From Bacilli bacterium (lineage in GTDB: Bacteria > Bacillota_I > Bacilli_A > ML615J-28 > CAG-698): a stretch of DNA of 8,125 nucleotides. The position numbers and the translations under genes are program-made. The notes beneath the pieces were generated by a model, which saw only the letters and a program-made list of their open reading frames with translations, did no database searches and had not been told where the DNA came from. Every line of letters begins with the position of its first letter. Positions within the stretch are counted from its first letter, which is position 1. Positions 1 through 7,972 of this stretch are shown in pieces. The stretch spans positions 1-8,125 of the forward strand of contig JAEDHQ010000066.1 of the NCBI GenBank assembly GCA_016296945.1, read 5' to 3'.

Positions 1-807
1 GATATTATGTGTAATAAAGAAATTAAATTTAAATGTTTTCTCGAAAAAGCCGAAGCAATGGGAGCTGACTATATTGCTATGGGGCATTATGCTAGAGTTA
101 TCCATGATGGTGACAAACATTATTTATTAAGAGGTGTTGATAGCAATAAAGATCAAACATACTTTTTATCACAATTAAGTGCTAAACAAATTTCTAAAGC
201 CTTATTTCCAATTGGCGATATGGTAAAACAAGATGTTCGTGAACTTGCTTTAAAGTATGATTTGCCAGTTGCTGGTAAAAAAGATTCAACGGGTATTTGT
301 TTTATCGGTGAAAGAAACTTTAAAGAATTTTTAAAAAATTATATTCCTGCTCAACCTGGTAATATGGTTACATCAGATCATAAAATAGTGGGAAGACATG
401 AAGGATTAATGTACTACACTATTGGTCAACGTCATGGCCTTGGTATTGGTGGACCTGGCGATGCATGGTTTGTTATTGGTAAAAACCCTAAAGATAATGA
501 ACTAATTGTAGGTCAAGGTGATGAACAAGAACTACTATACGCTAATCGTGCTATTATTAAAGATATTAATATTATTAATCCACCACTAGTAGATACTCCT
601 ACTCTTACTGCAAAGTTTAGATATCGTGCCCCTGATGTTGGAGTTACGATCAAATATTTAGATGATACTACAATTGAAGTTAAAACAAAAGAGCCAGTTA
701 AAGCAATGACTCCAGGTCAAGCTTGTGTATTTTACGATGGTGAATACTGCTTAGGTGGGGGAACCATTGATGAAGTATTTATGGATGATGTAAAACGGAG
801 ATACTAG
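1..807 (+). CDS. mnmA: tRNA-specific 2-thiouridylase MnmA (5'-truncated by window edge)
   Basis: MnmA is a cytosolic enzyme that activates U34 of the tRNAs for Lys, Glu and Gln with ATP. It then inserts sulfur delivered as a persulfide, giving the 2-thio part of mnm5s2U. The reading frame is open from base 1, so the gene begins upstream. The first visible residues are Asp-Ile-Met-Cys-Asn-Lys-Glu-Ile-Lys-Phe, which match the family motif holding the catalytic Asp and first catalytic Cys (Asp99/Cys102 in E. coli numbering). The second catalytic Cys lies 96 codons later, at bases 298-300, in STGICFIGER; the E. coli spacing is 97. GHYARV, DQTYFLSQL and the C-terminal barrel (GQACVFYDGEYCLGGG) are also present. 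The 268 visible codons imply about 100 missing, for a normal length near 370. The ATG at base 7 is internal and is not the start. The stop is TAG, and recD2 begins one base later. Identification is near certain. Confidence 0.97.
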   Translation, partial: DIMCNKEIKFKCFLEKAEAMGADYIAMGHYARVIHDGDKHYLLRGVDSNKDQTYFLSQLSAKQISKALFPIGDMVKQDVRELALKYDLPVAGKKDSTGICFIGERNFKEFLKNYIPAQPGNMVTSDHKIVGRHEGLMYYTIGQRHGLGIGGPGDAWFVIGKNPKDNELIVGQGDEQELLYANRAIIKDINIINPPLVDTPTLTAKFRYRAPDVGVTIKYLDDTTIEVKTKEPVKAMTPGQACVFYDGEYCLGGGTIDEVFMDDVKRRY

Positions 808-808
808 A

Positions 809-3157
809 ATGAGTGAAATATTAAATGGAACTATCGCAAGGATAAATTATTACAATCAAGACAGCGGTTATACCGTTGCTCTTTTTGAATTAGATTACAA
901 AAAGAAAGATGTTCTCGCCGCAAAGAATAAAATCATTGGTAATAATATTACCGTTGTAGGTTTCTTTGACCGGGCAGTTTATGAAGGCGAGGAATATGAA
1001 CTTGAAGGCGATTATGTAAAAGATAAAAATTATGGTTTACAATTTAAATTTACTAAATTTGCGAGAAAAGCAATTGATAATGCTTATGGAATTGTAGCTT
1101 ATTTATCAAGTGATTTATTTCCTGGTATTGGTATCAAGATTGCGAAAATGGTAGTAGAAAAACTTGGTGTTGATGCGATTGAACTAATTAAACATAATCC
1201 TGATGTTTTAAATGAAATTGCGATAACCCCTAAACAACGTTCAATTATTTATAGTGGGATCTTGAGTGATAAAAATAATCAAGAAGCAGTAATTTTTCTT
1301 CTTGATCATGGTATCACAATTGATATGGCTAATAAAATAATAATTAAATTTGGTAGTGATGTAATAGAAGAATTAAAAACTAATCCATATATTTTGATGG
1401 ATAAACTTGATCGCTTTGGTTTCAAGAAAAATGATCAATTTGCCTTAAAACTAGGAATCCCTAAAAATAGTAAATTACGTCTTAAGGCTCTTACTTGTTA
1501 TATGCTTAAGGAATTAATTTATAATTCAGGTAATAGTTATGTGACCAAAACAACATTATATGAAAGAATAAGAGAATATATCTTAGAAGAAATTGCGCAT
1601 GAAGATTTTGTGCGCGTTCTAAAAACCTTAGAAGAAGAAAAAAAGATATATATGCCTAATGATAATGATGTGTTTGATTATCAACTTTATATTCAAGAAA
1701 CTGACCTTGCGAAAGAAATCGTCAAACTATTAAAAGGTGAGCGTAATCCTGAACATAAAATGACATCATACGATCAAAATACCATTAATGATATATATGA
1801 AGAAATCGAAAAAGAAAGTTCAATCAAGTTTAATGAAGAACAAAAAAATGCAATTACTTCAGCATTCTCAGAACCAATCGTTATTGTTACTGGTGGCCCT
1901 GGTACTGGTAAATCAACTATTGTTCATGCCATTATTAAAATGTATTTAAAGTTAAATAAAGATAGTAGTGCTCTTATTAATGAAATTGCCATTCTAGCAC
2001 CAACTGGCCGCGCCGCGAAGCGCTTAAAGGAAACTACAGGAATGGATTCATCAACTATTCACCGTTTCTTAGGTTATATTGGTGGTGACAAATTCACTTA
2101 TAATAAATATAATAAAACGACAGCTCGCTTAATAATTGTTGATGAATCATCAATGATGGATTTATCACTTGCTTATCGATTACTTACATCAATGCATGAT
2201 GATGCAAGACTTATTGTTGTAGGTGATGTTGACCAATTACCTGCTGTTGGACCAGGACAAGTTCTAAAAGATTTAATTGATACAAGAGAAATAAAAACAA
2301 TTAGGTTAAATAAAATTCACCGTCAAGCTGAAAATTCTACAATTATAAAACTAGCACATAGTATTAATGAAGGATATGTACCAGAAAATATTTTAGAAAA
2401 GTTTAGTGATCGCACTTTCATTCCTACCGACAATGATCATCTTGCTAATATGCTAGTTGACTTAGTGGGAATGGCCGTTAGAAAAGGAAAAGACATTAAA
2501 AAAGATATCCAAGTATTAATCCCTATGTATAAAGGTGATGCCGGAATTAATGAGATTAATACGCGAATTCAAAACCTTATTAATCCGCTTACTGATGAAG
2601 GTGAAATTAAACATTTAGGAATGTCATTTAGAATTAACGACAAAGTTATCCAACTTGTTAACCGTGCCGATAAAGGGGTTATGAATGGTGATATCGGAGT
2701 AATTGAAAGATTTAAATATAAAAATCTAAAGATTAATGGCATCACGGTTTTATTTGATAGTGGTTATGTAGAATATAACTTAGATGAAATTGAGGACTTA
2801 AGTTTAGCTTATGCAATTAGTATTCACAAAGCCCAAGGCAGTGAATTTGACTTAGTTATTATGCCAATTAGCACAAAATATTATATTATGCTTAAACGTA
2901 AATTAATTTATACAGGTGTAACTAGAGCTAAAAATAGTTTAATTTTAATAGGTGATGTTAAAGCTTTACAAATGGGAATTATGCAAATAGAACATAACCG
3001 AAAAACAATTTTAAAGGATAAGATTATTGAATATTTACATAACGGACTAAATGAAGAAAAGCCTAACTTAAATATTATTGATGATGAATCAGCTTTTGAT
3101 AGTATTGGTGAAAAAGAATTCGGAAATTTAAAACCAAGTGATTTTGAAGATTTATAA
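809..3157 (+). CDS. recD2: RecD2-type ATP-dependent 5'-3' DNA helicase
   Basis: This is a complete superfamily 1B helicase of the RecD2 (RecD-like, no RecBC partner) type, which unwinds DNA 5'-3' and acts in replication-fork and repair transactions. The N-terminal part has the RecD2-specific small barrel (residues 1-80) and a helix-hairpin-helix around GIG at 106-108. Motor motifs follow in order: Walker A GGPGTGKST at 362-370, APTGRAAKR from 397, DESS (Walker B) at 445-448, GDVDQLPAVG from 472, IHRQ near 504, HKAQGSEFD at 673-681 and TGVTRAK at 702-708. Its 782 residues suit Bacillota RecD2, whereas RecBCD RecD lacks this N-terminal extension. The ATG start is supported by GGAG at 797-800, eight bases upstream and inside the end of mnmA. 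One base separates the two genes, which suggests co-transcription and translational coupling. In Bacillus a TPR gene usually lies between mnmA and recD2; none is present here. No clear terminator follows the stop. Confidence 0.96.
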   Translation: MSEILNGTIARINYYNQDSGYTVALFELDYKKKDVLAAKNKIIGNNITVVGFFDRAVYEGEEYELEGDYVKDKNYGLQFKFTKFARKAIDNAYGIVAYLSSDLFPGIGIKIAKMVVEKLGVDAIELIKHNPDVLNEIAITPKQRSIIYSGILSDKNNQEAVIFLLDHGITIDMANKIIIKFGSDVIEELKTNPYILMDKLDRFGFKKNDQFALKLGIPKNSKLRLKALTCYMLKELIYNSGNSYVTKTTLYERIREYILEEIAHEDFVRVLKTLEEEKKIYMPNDNDVFDYQLYIQETDLAKEIVKLLKGERNPEHKMTSYDQNTINDIYEEIEKESSIKFNEEQKNAITSAFSEPIVIVTGGPGTGKSTIVHAIIKMYLKLNKDSSALINEIAILAPTGRAAKRLKETTGMDSSTIHRFLGYIGGDKFTYNKYNKTTARLIIVDESSMMDLSLAYRLLTSMHDDARLIVVGDVDQLPAVGPGQVLKDLIDTREIKTIRLNKIHRQAENSTIIKLAHSINEGYVPENILEKFSDRTFIPTDNDHLANMLVDLVGMAVRKGKDIKKDIQVLIPMYKGDAGINEINTRIQNLINPLTDEGEIKHLGMSFRINDKVIQLVNRADKGVMNGDIGVIERFKYKNLKINGITVLFDSGYVEYNLDEIEDLSLAYAISIHKAQGSEFDLVIMPISTKYYIMLKRKLIYTGVTRAKNSLILIGDVKALQMGIMQIEHNRKTILKDKIIEYLHNGLNEEKPNLNIIDDESAFDSIGEKEFGNLKPSDFEDL

Positions 3158-3317
3158 AAAATAATGTATTAAAATTAATAAATATACCATAATATAAATG
3201 CTAAAACAATATTATTGAGATTCAATAGGAGAACATATAATATTCACTTTGTTTAGAACTATGAAATATATATAATATTTTGAATTTAGCACTTTAAACT
3301 AAGAATGAGGTGATAAC
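3158..3317. other. AT-rich intergenic spacer between recD2 and the small membrane-protein gene
   Basis: This 160-base spacer is very AT-rich. It has no convincing reading frame, no strong hairpin and no U-tract terminator for recD2. Two TATAAT boxes occur in it (3236-3241 and 3271-3276); the second is better placed for the downstream gene. The only inverted repeat noticed is a weak 6-bp one, TATTGA/TCAATA, at 3213-3227. Confidence 0.6.
3249..3276 (+). promoter_or_regulatory. Possible sigma-A-type promoter for the 66-residue membrane protein gene
   Basis: A perfect TATAAT at 3271-3276 follows a poor -35 candidate, TTGTTT at 3249-3254, with a 16-base spacer. Transcription would start near 3283, giving a leader of about 35 bases with GAGGTGAT at 3307-3314 before the ATG at 3318. 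A second candidate upstream (TTGAGA 3215-3220, TATAAT 3236-3241) has a short 15-base spacer. In DNA this AT-rich such boxes arise by chance, so confidence is low to moderate. Confidence 0.35.
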
Positions 3318-3518
3318 ATGAAAAAGTCAATATTTCCCTTTTTACTTGGTGGAATGACTGTTTTTGGTGTTTGGATGGCCTACAATAATCGTAAAGCTCT
3401 AGATAAACTAGTAACTACGGTTAATGATTCAACCGAACAAGCAATTCAAAAGTTTAAAGATAAAATGGACTCCACAACCTGTGAATGTAACAATGATGAA
3501 TGTGGCTGTGGAAATTAA
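3318..3518 (+). CDS. Small single-span membrane protein with CxC-x4-CxC tail, function unknown
   Basis: This is a 66-residue protein with a good ribosome binding site (GAGGTGAT at 3307-3314) and its own downstream terminator, so it is probably a real gene. After Met-Lys-Lys, residues 4-22 form one hydrophobic, Gly- and aromatic-containing segment. It fits a membrane anchor better than a cleaved signal, since no clear cleavage site follows. Residues 23-50 are charged and probably helical (NRKALDKL to QKFKDKM). This pattern recalls small YtxH-like membrane proteins, but I would not assign that family. The last twelve residues hold Cys55, Cys57, Cys62 and Cys64 in CECNNDECGCGN, a spacing that could bind zinc or another soft metal, or form disulfides. 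By the positive-inside rule the N-terminal MKK would be cytoplasmic, but the residues after the helix are also charged, so topology is open. It sits between recD2 and the M16C peptidase gene, transcriptionally separate from the latter. Confidence 0.8.
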   Translation: MKKSIFPFLLGGMTVFGVWMAYNNRKALDKLVTTVNDSTEQAIQKFKDKMDSTTCECNNDECGCGN

Positions 3519-3544
3519 AAGTTCGCCTAGCTAGCGAACTTTTT
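3517..3544 (+). terminator. Intrinsic terminator after the small membrane-protein gene
   Basis: The stem AAAAGTTCGC (3517-3526) pairs perfectly with GCGAACTTTT (3534-3543) across a 7-base loop and runs into a tract of five Ts (3540-3544). The A-tract overlaps the last two bases of the TAA stop codon. The symmetry would let it also act on minus-strand transcription. It isolates the small gene from the M16C peptidase gene, whose promoter starts eight bases later. Confidence 0.88.
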
Positions 3545-3551
3545 AAAATTA

Positions 3552-3560
3552 TGCTATAAT
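3552..3560 (+). promoter_or_regulatory. Extended -10 promoter for the M16C peptidase gene
   Basis: TGCTATAAT at 3552-3560 is a textbook extended -10 element (TGn plus a perfect TATAAT). No good -35 hexamer lies 16-18 bases upstream, where the sequence is still the terminator hairpin; extended -10 promoters can work without one. The start would be near 3567, leaving a short leader with the strong Shine-Dalgarno AAGGGGG (3578-3584), eight bases before the ATG at 3593. Confidence 0.65.
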
Positions 3561-3592
3561 AAAGTATCTAAAAAAATAAGGGGGAAACCAAA

Positions 3593-6478
3593 ATGAAAAA
3601 ATATGAATTAATAAAAGAAAAATATATAGAAGAAGTTGCTTCTAATGTCAAGCTTTTAAAGCATATTAAATCAGGAGCTCGTATTTTATTATTTGAAAAT
3701 AATGATGAAAATAAAGTATTTTCTGTAGGATTTAGAACACCACCAACTGATGATACTGGTGTACCACATATTCTTGAGCATTCTACATTATGTGGATCTA
3801 AGAAGTTTCCAGTCAAAGACCCATTTATTGAATTATTAAAAGGATCATTAAATACCTTTCTTAATGCAATGACATATCCTGATAAAACCGTTTATCCAGT
3901 TGCAAGTTGTAATGACAAAGATTTTGCTAATCTAATGGAAGTATATATGGATGCTGTGTTCTATCCTAATGTTTATTTACATGAAGAAATATTTAAACAA
4001 GAAGGTTGGCACTATGAACTTGAAAATGTTGATGCGGACATCATTTATAATGGGGTTGTATATAACGAAATGAAAGGTGCTTTCTCAAGTCCAGAACAAG
4101 TAGTAATGCGTGAATCACGTCATGCACTATTCCCTGATACAACATATGGCGTAGAATCAGGTGGTGATCCAGAATTTATTCCAAATCTAACTTATGAAGC
4201 ATTTAAAAATTTCCATCATCGTTTTTATAGCCCAGCTAATAGTTATATTATTATGTATGGTAATATGAATATGGAAGAAAAACTAAACTGGTTAGATGAA
4301 GAATATTTATCAAAATTTGATGTTATAAAAGTTGATTCACACATTGATTACCAAAAACCATTTACTACTCCAATTCATGAAGAAATTTTCTATCCAGTTG
4401 GTAAGGATGAAAGTCTAGAAAATAAAACATATTACTCATATAATGCGGTTATTGGTACATATGAAGATGCTAAACTAAATCTTGCTTTCCAAATCTTAAA
4501 TTATGCATTACTTGAAGCACCGGGTGCTCCACTAAAACAAGCAATCATTGATGCTGGTATTGGCAGTGATATTTTAAGCGATTTTGATAGCGGTCTATTA
4601 CAACCGGTTTTAAGTATTATTGTTAAAGATGCTCAAAGTGGAAAAGAACAAGTATTAGATGAAGTTATTAATAAAACTTTAAAAGAATTAGTAACAAAAG
4701 GAATTGATAAAAAATCAATTCAAGCAGCCATCAATTATTATGAATTTAAATACCGTGAAGCAGATTTTGGTGGTGCACCAAAAGGATTAGTCTACGGATT
4801 AAATGCGATGGAAACTTGGTTATATGATGATAATGATCCTTTCACAAAGCTTGAATATAATGCCCAATTTAGTAGTTTAAAAGAAGAATTAAATACTAAC
4901 TATTATGAAGAGTTAATTAATAAATATTTATTAAATAATAACCATGTTGCATATGTTACTGTATCACCAAGCAACACACTAGGGGCAGAAAAAGAACAAG
5001 CTTTAAAAGAAAAACTTGTGGCATATAAAGCAAGCTTAACAAAAGAAAAATTAGAAAAATTAGTAAGTGATACTAAAGCTTTAAAAGAATATCAAGCAAC
5101 ACCATCAACTTTAGAAGAACTTGCGACTATCCCACTTTTAACAAGAGAAGATATTGATGATAAAGTTGAACCACTATATAATGAAGAACAAATATTAGAT
5201 GGTGTTAAAGTTTTAAAACATAATGTTGAAACTAATGGCATTGGTTATCTAAACTTCTGCTTTAATACTAAAGATGTTCCAAATGAATTAATACCTTATG
5301 TTGGATTACTTCAAAATGTTTTAGGTTATGTTGATACTACTAAATATACATATCAAAACCTAACTCAAGAAATCAACATTAATACTGGTGGAATCAATCC
5401 AAGAACAAAAATAATTTCTATTGGTGACAATGATGTTCTTCCATTATTTGTATTTGAAACTAAAGCATTATATGATAAAATCCCATTTGTATTTGACACT
5501 GTAAAAGAAATCATTACCTCATCTAAATTAAACAATAAACGCCGTTTGATGGAAATACTAGGTGAAAACAAATCACAACGTCAAATGATGTTAATGGGAC
5601 GTGGCCATGTAGCATCAATGAATAGAGCATTCTCTTATATTCGCAGTAGTAGTTACTATAATGAACTTGTTGATGGCATTAGTGAATATCAATTCATTGA
5701 AGATTTATGTTTAAACTTTGAAACAAAATATGAAGAAATCATCACAAATCTGGAAAAAGTAATTAAGTTAATTTTTAGAAAAGAAAACTTAATAATTTCT
5801 TATACAGCCACAAACAATGCATATGATAAATATTTAACTGATTTTGTTAATAGTTTATACAAAGAAGAAGTTCAAAAAGGAAAATTTGAATTTACACCAA
5901 ATCTCCTAAATGAAGGTTTCCGTACCCCTTCAACTGTTCAATATGTCGCAAGAGTTGGTAACTTTAAAGAAGTAGGTAATTATACTGGTGCTTTCCAAGT
6001 TTTCGCAATGGCTCTTCGTTATGATTATCTTTGGATGCAAGTAAGAGTATTAGGTGGAGCATATGGATGCATGAGTAATTTCACTCGTAATGGTAATGTT
6101 TACTTTGTATCATATCGTGATCCAAATCTTGAAAAAACAATGGATGTTTATATGAATATTCCAAACTATATTGATAGTTTCAACCCTTCTACAGACGATT
6201 TAACAAAATACATTATTGGTGCGATTGGTATGCTTGATACCCCACTTAGTCCAAAAGATAAAGGTGCACGTTCATTCCTTGCATATTTACAAAATGTTAC
6301 ATATGAAGATCTAAAACAAGAACGACATGAAGTGTTAAATGTAACACTAGATGACATCAAGGCTTTAAAACCATTAATTGAAAAAGCTTTAAATGATAAT
6401 GCTTTATGTGTAATTGGTAATGAAAATAAAATAGAAGATTCTAAGATATTTAAAGAGAAAAAGAATTTATTTAAGTAA
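3593..6478 (+). CDS. M16C family zinc peptidase (presequence-protease/falcilysin type)
   Basis: This complete 961-residue protein resembles PreP and falcilysin, single-chain zinc oligopeptidases in which two M16 halves form a closed chamber that degrades unfolded peptides. The inverted zinc motif HILEH is at residues 59-63 (ligands His59 and His63, catalytic Glu62). The third ligand is Glu159 in VVYNEMKGAF, 96 residues on, against 97 in human PreP. The family sequence GSKKFPVKDPF and the GSLNTFLNAMTYPDKT stretch follow the zinc motif. In the C-terminal half, Arg818 and Tyr824 in VRVLGGAYG match the substrate-positioning Arg/Tyr pair (Arg848/Tyr854 in the Arabidopsis enzyme). The middle part (about 460-700) should be the M16C-associated hairpin linking the halves. 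No signal peptide is seen, so the enzyme is expected in the cytosol, probably recycling peptides. Bacterial substrates are generally unknown. The start is fixed by AAGGGGG at 3578-3584. The gene is monocistronic and convergent with the transposase gene. Confidence 0.94.
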   Translation: MKKYELIKEKYIEEVASNVKLLKHIKSGARILLFENNDENKVFSVGFRTPPTDDTGVPHILEHSTLCGSKKFPVKDPFIELLKGSLNTFLNAMTYPDKTVYPVASCNDKDFANLMEVYMDAVFYPNVYLHEEIFKQEGWHYELENVDADIIYNGVVYNEMKGAFSSPEQVVMRESRHALFPDTTYGVESGGDPEFIPNLTYEAFKNFHHRFYSPANSYIIMYGNMNMEEKLNWLDEEYLSKFDVIKVDSHIDYQKPFTTPIHEEIFYPVGKDESLENKTYYSYNAVIGTYEDAKLNLAFQILNYALLEAPGAPLKQAIIDAGIGSDILSDFDSGLLQPVLSIIVKDAQSGKEQVLDEVINKTLKELVTKGIDKKSIQAAINYYEFKYREADFGGAPKGLVYGLNAMETWLYDDNDPFTKLEYNAQFSSLKEELNTNYYEELINKYLLNNNHVAYVTVSPSNTLGAEKEQALKEKLVAYKASLTKEKLEKLVSDTKALKEYQATPSTLEELATIPLLTREDIDDKVEPLYNEEQILDGVKVLKHNVETNGIGYLNFCFNTKDVPNELIPYVGLLQNVLGYVDTTKYTYQNLTQEININTGGINPRTKIISIGDNDVLPLFVFETKALYDKIPFVFDTVKEIITSSKLNNKRRLMEILGENKSQRQMMLMGRGHVASMNRAFSYIRSSSYYNELVDGISEYQFIEDLCLNFETKYEEIITNLEKVIKLIFRKENLIISYTATNNAYDKYLTDFVNSLYKEEVQKGKFEFTPNLLNEGFRTPSTVQYVARVGNFKEVGNYTGAFQVFAMALRYDYLWMQVRVLGGAYGCMSNFTRNGNVYFVSYRDPNLEKTMDVYMNIPNYIDSFNPSTDDLTKYIIGAIGMLDTPLSPKDKGARSFLAYLQNVTYEDLKQERHEVLNVTLDDIKALKPLIEKALNDNALCVIGNENKIEDSKIFKEKKNLFK

Positions 6479-6520
6479 TCAAAACAAGAAAATCTAGGTT
6501 CATTGGTGCTTTAAATAAAA

Positions 6521-6588
6521 TGGGGGTTTTTGAAAAATAACCTTTCCATTTACTGGGGGTATTTATACCTTTCCATTTATTGGGGGTA
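6521..6588 (+). repeat. Left cluster of TGGGGGT repeats with a 22-bp near-perfect direct repeat
   Basis: TGGGGGT occurs at 6521-6527, 6554-6560 and 6581-6587. The last two belong to a 22-bp unit at 6540-6561 and 6567-6588 that starts ACCTTTCCATTTA and ends TGGGGGTA. The two units differ at one base (C or T before TGGGGGT) and repeat every 27 bases. Evenly spaced units like these, close to two helical turns and a half apart, look like multiple transposase-binding sites at an element end. Confidence 0.85.
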
Positions 6589-6617
6589 AAAAAGGTTCTA
6601 GTAATAGAACCTTTTTT
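6588..6617. terminator. Bidirectional intrinsic terminator between the convergent peptidase and transposase genes
   Basis: A perfect 13-bp stem, AAAAAAGGTTCTA (6588-6600) with TAGAACCTTTTTT (6605-6617), closes on a GTAA loop. It has an A6 tract on one side and a T6 tract on the other, so it can end transcripts from both directions: the M16C peptidase mRNA on the plus strand and the transposase mRNA on the minus strand, whose stop is at 6644. Its left arm begins at the last base of the outer repeat unit and its final two Ts are the first bases of the 14-bp inverted repeat. Confidence 0.88.
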
Positions 6618-6629
6618 GTCATACAAAAT
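6616..6629 (+). repeat. Left arm of 14-bp inverted repeat flanking the transposase gene
   Basis: TTGTCATACAAAAT here is the exact reverse complement of 7973-7986. The two arms lie just outside the two ends of the transposase gene, about 1.37 kb apart. They are the best candidates for the ISL3-type transposase-binding sequences, but they may be sub-terminal and not the extreme ends. Confidence 0.8.
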
Positions 6630-6643
6630 AACAATTATATTTT

Positions 6644-7957
6644 TTATTTTATTTCTTTGTTAAAACTTTTAATTGGTACATCTTTATTTATAGAGTATAT
6701 TATTCTATTTCGTAACCTAAAGAACATTTTAATTCCATTAGCAGATTTTAATATGGTTTTAATTCTTGAATTAATTCCTTCCATCGGTCCATTTGATAAC
6801 CTTCTTCCATTAACTCTAATAAAAGAGTTTTTTATGTATTCTTTCCATCTGTTTAATAACTTTCCAAATAGTCGATATTCCTCTAAATGACTATTTCTAA
6901 ATTCTTCAATTAAATCATTTAATTCTTCATCACAATTATCATATGACGCTGTTAAATTAAATTCTCGATATCGTTCTTTTAAAATATATGCATATTTTAA
7001 ATCATCATCGATAGATAATAAATATTTTCTTATTTCATGTTTATCCCATTTGGTTTTAAGTTTATTAATTCTAATTTTTCCATTATAAATGCTATTAAAA
7101 TCCTTTACAAAAAAATAATGAAATTTTTTTAACATATAATAATACATATCATTAGCATGCAAAGATTTTGTTTTTTTATTAAATTTATTCATAATTCTTA
7201 ATCTTATGGATTTAATAGCATCATTCAAATGTTCAATAACGTGAAATGAATCGACAGCAATTTTTGCATTTTTAAAACGTAATTTAGCTAAATCTCTATA
7301 AGTGTCCCACATATCCATTGTAATGTACTCAACAGAATCTCTTTCTCTTTGAGGTATTTTACAAAAATATGCATCTAATTTATCTTTATGTCGTGAATAA
7401 AAAACATCAACAATTTTATTTTTTATAAAGTCAGCCATAACAAAAGCATATTTATTACTTGTTTTTTTACCTCTATAGAATTCATCAAAACTTAATATTT
7501 TAGGTAAAGAGGATCTTTTACATTCAACATAAGTGTCAAAAATTTTAATGACAGTAGTAACTGATAAGAATAGGTTTCTAGCAACATCTGTAAAAGTGTT
7601 AGTATGACTTAATAATTGTTTTAGAACTATACAAATTGTATATATGGATTCTTTTTCATTTTTTAGTGCAAATGGATTTTTTTCATAAAAACAATTATTA
7701 CAATATTTACATTTGTACCTTCTAGCGTTATAAATAATATAACAAGGAATGTTAGTAGAAATAGAATGTTTAATTTTCTTTTTCCTATAATCCTTTATTG
7801 TTAATTCAGCTCCACCACAAAAAGGACAGGTGGTAAGTTCATCACGTTTTAGAGTAATGTAACAAAATAATTTATTATCTTTTTTAATAGTATCAGTTTT
7901 TAAAATTTTTAAGTTAAATTGGTCTAAGTTTAATAATTTTATGATATCATTATACAT
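6644..7957 (-). CDS. ISL3-family transposase
   Basis: This complete 437-residue DDE transposase catalyses movement of the surrounding element. It has the ISL3 layout. The N-terminus (MYNDIIKLLNL) leads to a zinc finger with CPFC at Cys44/Cys47 and CKYC at Cys83/Cys86, followed by a helix-turn-helix region at about 100-145. The RNase H-like core then begins at SFDEF (Asp158), continues with MDMWDTYRDLAK (Asp215) and AVDSFHVIEHLNDA (Asp236), and ends at LSNGPMEGINSRIKTI (Glu393). Asp158, Asp236 and Glu393 are the likely catalytic triad, with an alpha-helical insertion between the last two. No frameshift or stop interrupts it, so it may be active. The ATG at 7957-7955 is supported by AAAGGA (complement of 7964-7969), six bases upstream. 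It is even richer in A/T and Lys/Asn codons than its neighbours. It ends just before a shared terminator, convergent with the peptidase gene. Confidence 0.94.
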   Translation of the reverse strand: MYNDIIKLLNLDQFNLKILKTDTIKKDNKLFCYITLKRDELTTCPFCGGAELTIKDYRKKKIKHSISTNIPCYIIYNARRYKCKYCNNCFYEKNPFALKNEKESIYTICIVLKQLLSHTNTFTDVARNLFLSVTTVIKIFDTYVECKRSSLPKILSFDEFYRGKKTSNKYAFVMADFIKNKIVDVFYSRHKDKLDAYFCKIPQRERDSVEYITMDMWDTYRDLAKLRFKNAKIAVDSFHVIEHLNDAIKSIRLRIMNKFNKKTKSLHANDMYYYMLKKFHYFFVKDFNSIYNGKIRINKLKTKWDKHEIRKYLLSIDDDLKYAYILKERYREFNLTASYDNCDEELNDLIEEFRNSHLEEYRLFGKLLNRWKEYIKNSFIRVNGRRLSNGPMEGINSRIKTILKSANGIKMFFRLRNRIIYSINKDVPIKSFNKEIK

Positions 7958-7972
7958 GAAAATTCCTTTCTA

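Larger units (their letters stand above)
6479..6643. other. Intergenic region holding mobile-element end repeats and a shared terminator
   Basis: This 165-base region lies between the stops of two convergent genes and encodes no protein I can support. The first 40 bases (6479-6520) show nothing recognisable. After that come three TGGGGGT cores (6521-6587), a perfect hairpin terminator (6588-6617) and one arm of a 14-bp inverted repeat (6616-6629). The peptidase gene has no terminator closer than 6588, about 110 bases beyond its stop, consistent with DNA having been inserted directly behind the gene. Confidence 0.7.

Noticed and set aside
3213..3227. TATTGA/TCAATA inverted repeat as an operator or terminator
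   Set aside because: A 6-bp AT-rich stem with a 3-base loop and no T-tract is too weak to support either role.
3228..3275. Tiny reading frame after AGGAG at 3227-3231 (ATG at 3261, four codons)
   Set aside because: The AGGAG is about 30 bases from the ATG and the product would be four residues; it is chance in AT-rich DNA.
3480..3518. Cysteine-rich tail as a sign of selenocysteine or UGA recoding
   Set aside because: The cysteines are TGT/TGC codons and the frame ends in TAA before a terminator; no in-frame TGA is present, and no gene in the window needs one.
3568..3816. Minus-strand open frame of 82 codons
   Set aside because: It lies opposite the promoter and start of the M16C peptidase gene, has no ribosome binding site context and no recognisable sequence; it is an antisense shadow.
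5365..5571. Minus-strand open frame of 68 codons, and a similar one at 6166-6360
   Set aside because: Both lie wholly inside the well-supported M16C coding sequence, with no independent signals; they are antisense shadows.
6521..6588. Possible CRISPR-like array from regularly spaced repeats
   Set aside because: There are only two full 22-bp units 27 bases apart, with a five-base gap and no unique spacers; inverted counterparts at 8057-8109 point to mobile-element ends.
6657..6890. Plus-strand open frame of 77 codons
   Set aside because: It is antisense to the C-terminal part of the transposase, which has intact family motifs; the hydrophobic product reflects the reverse complement of Lys/Asn-rich codons.
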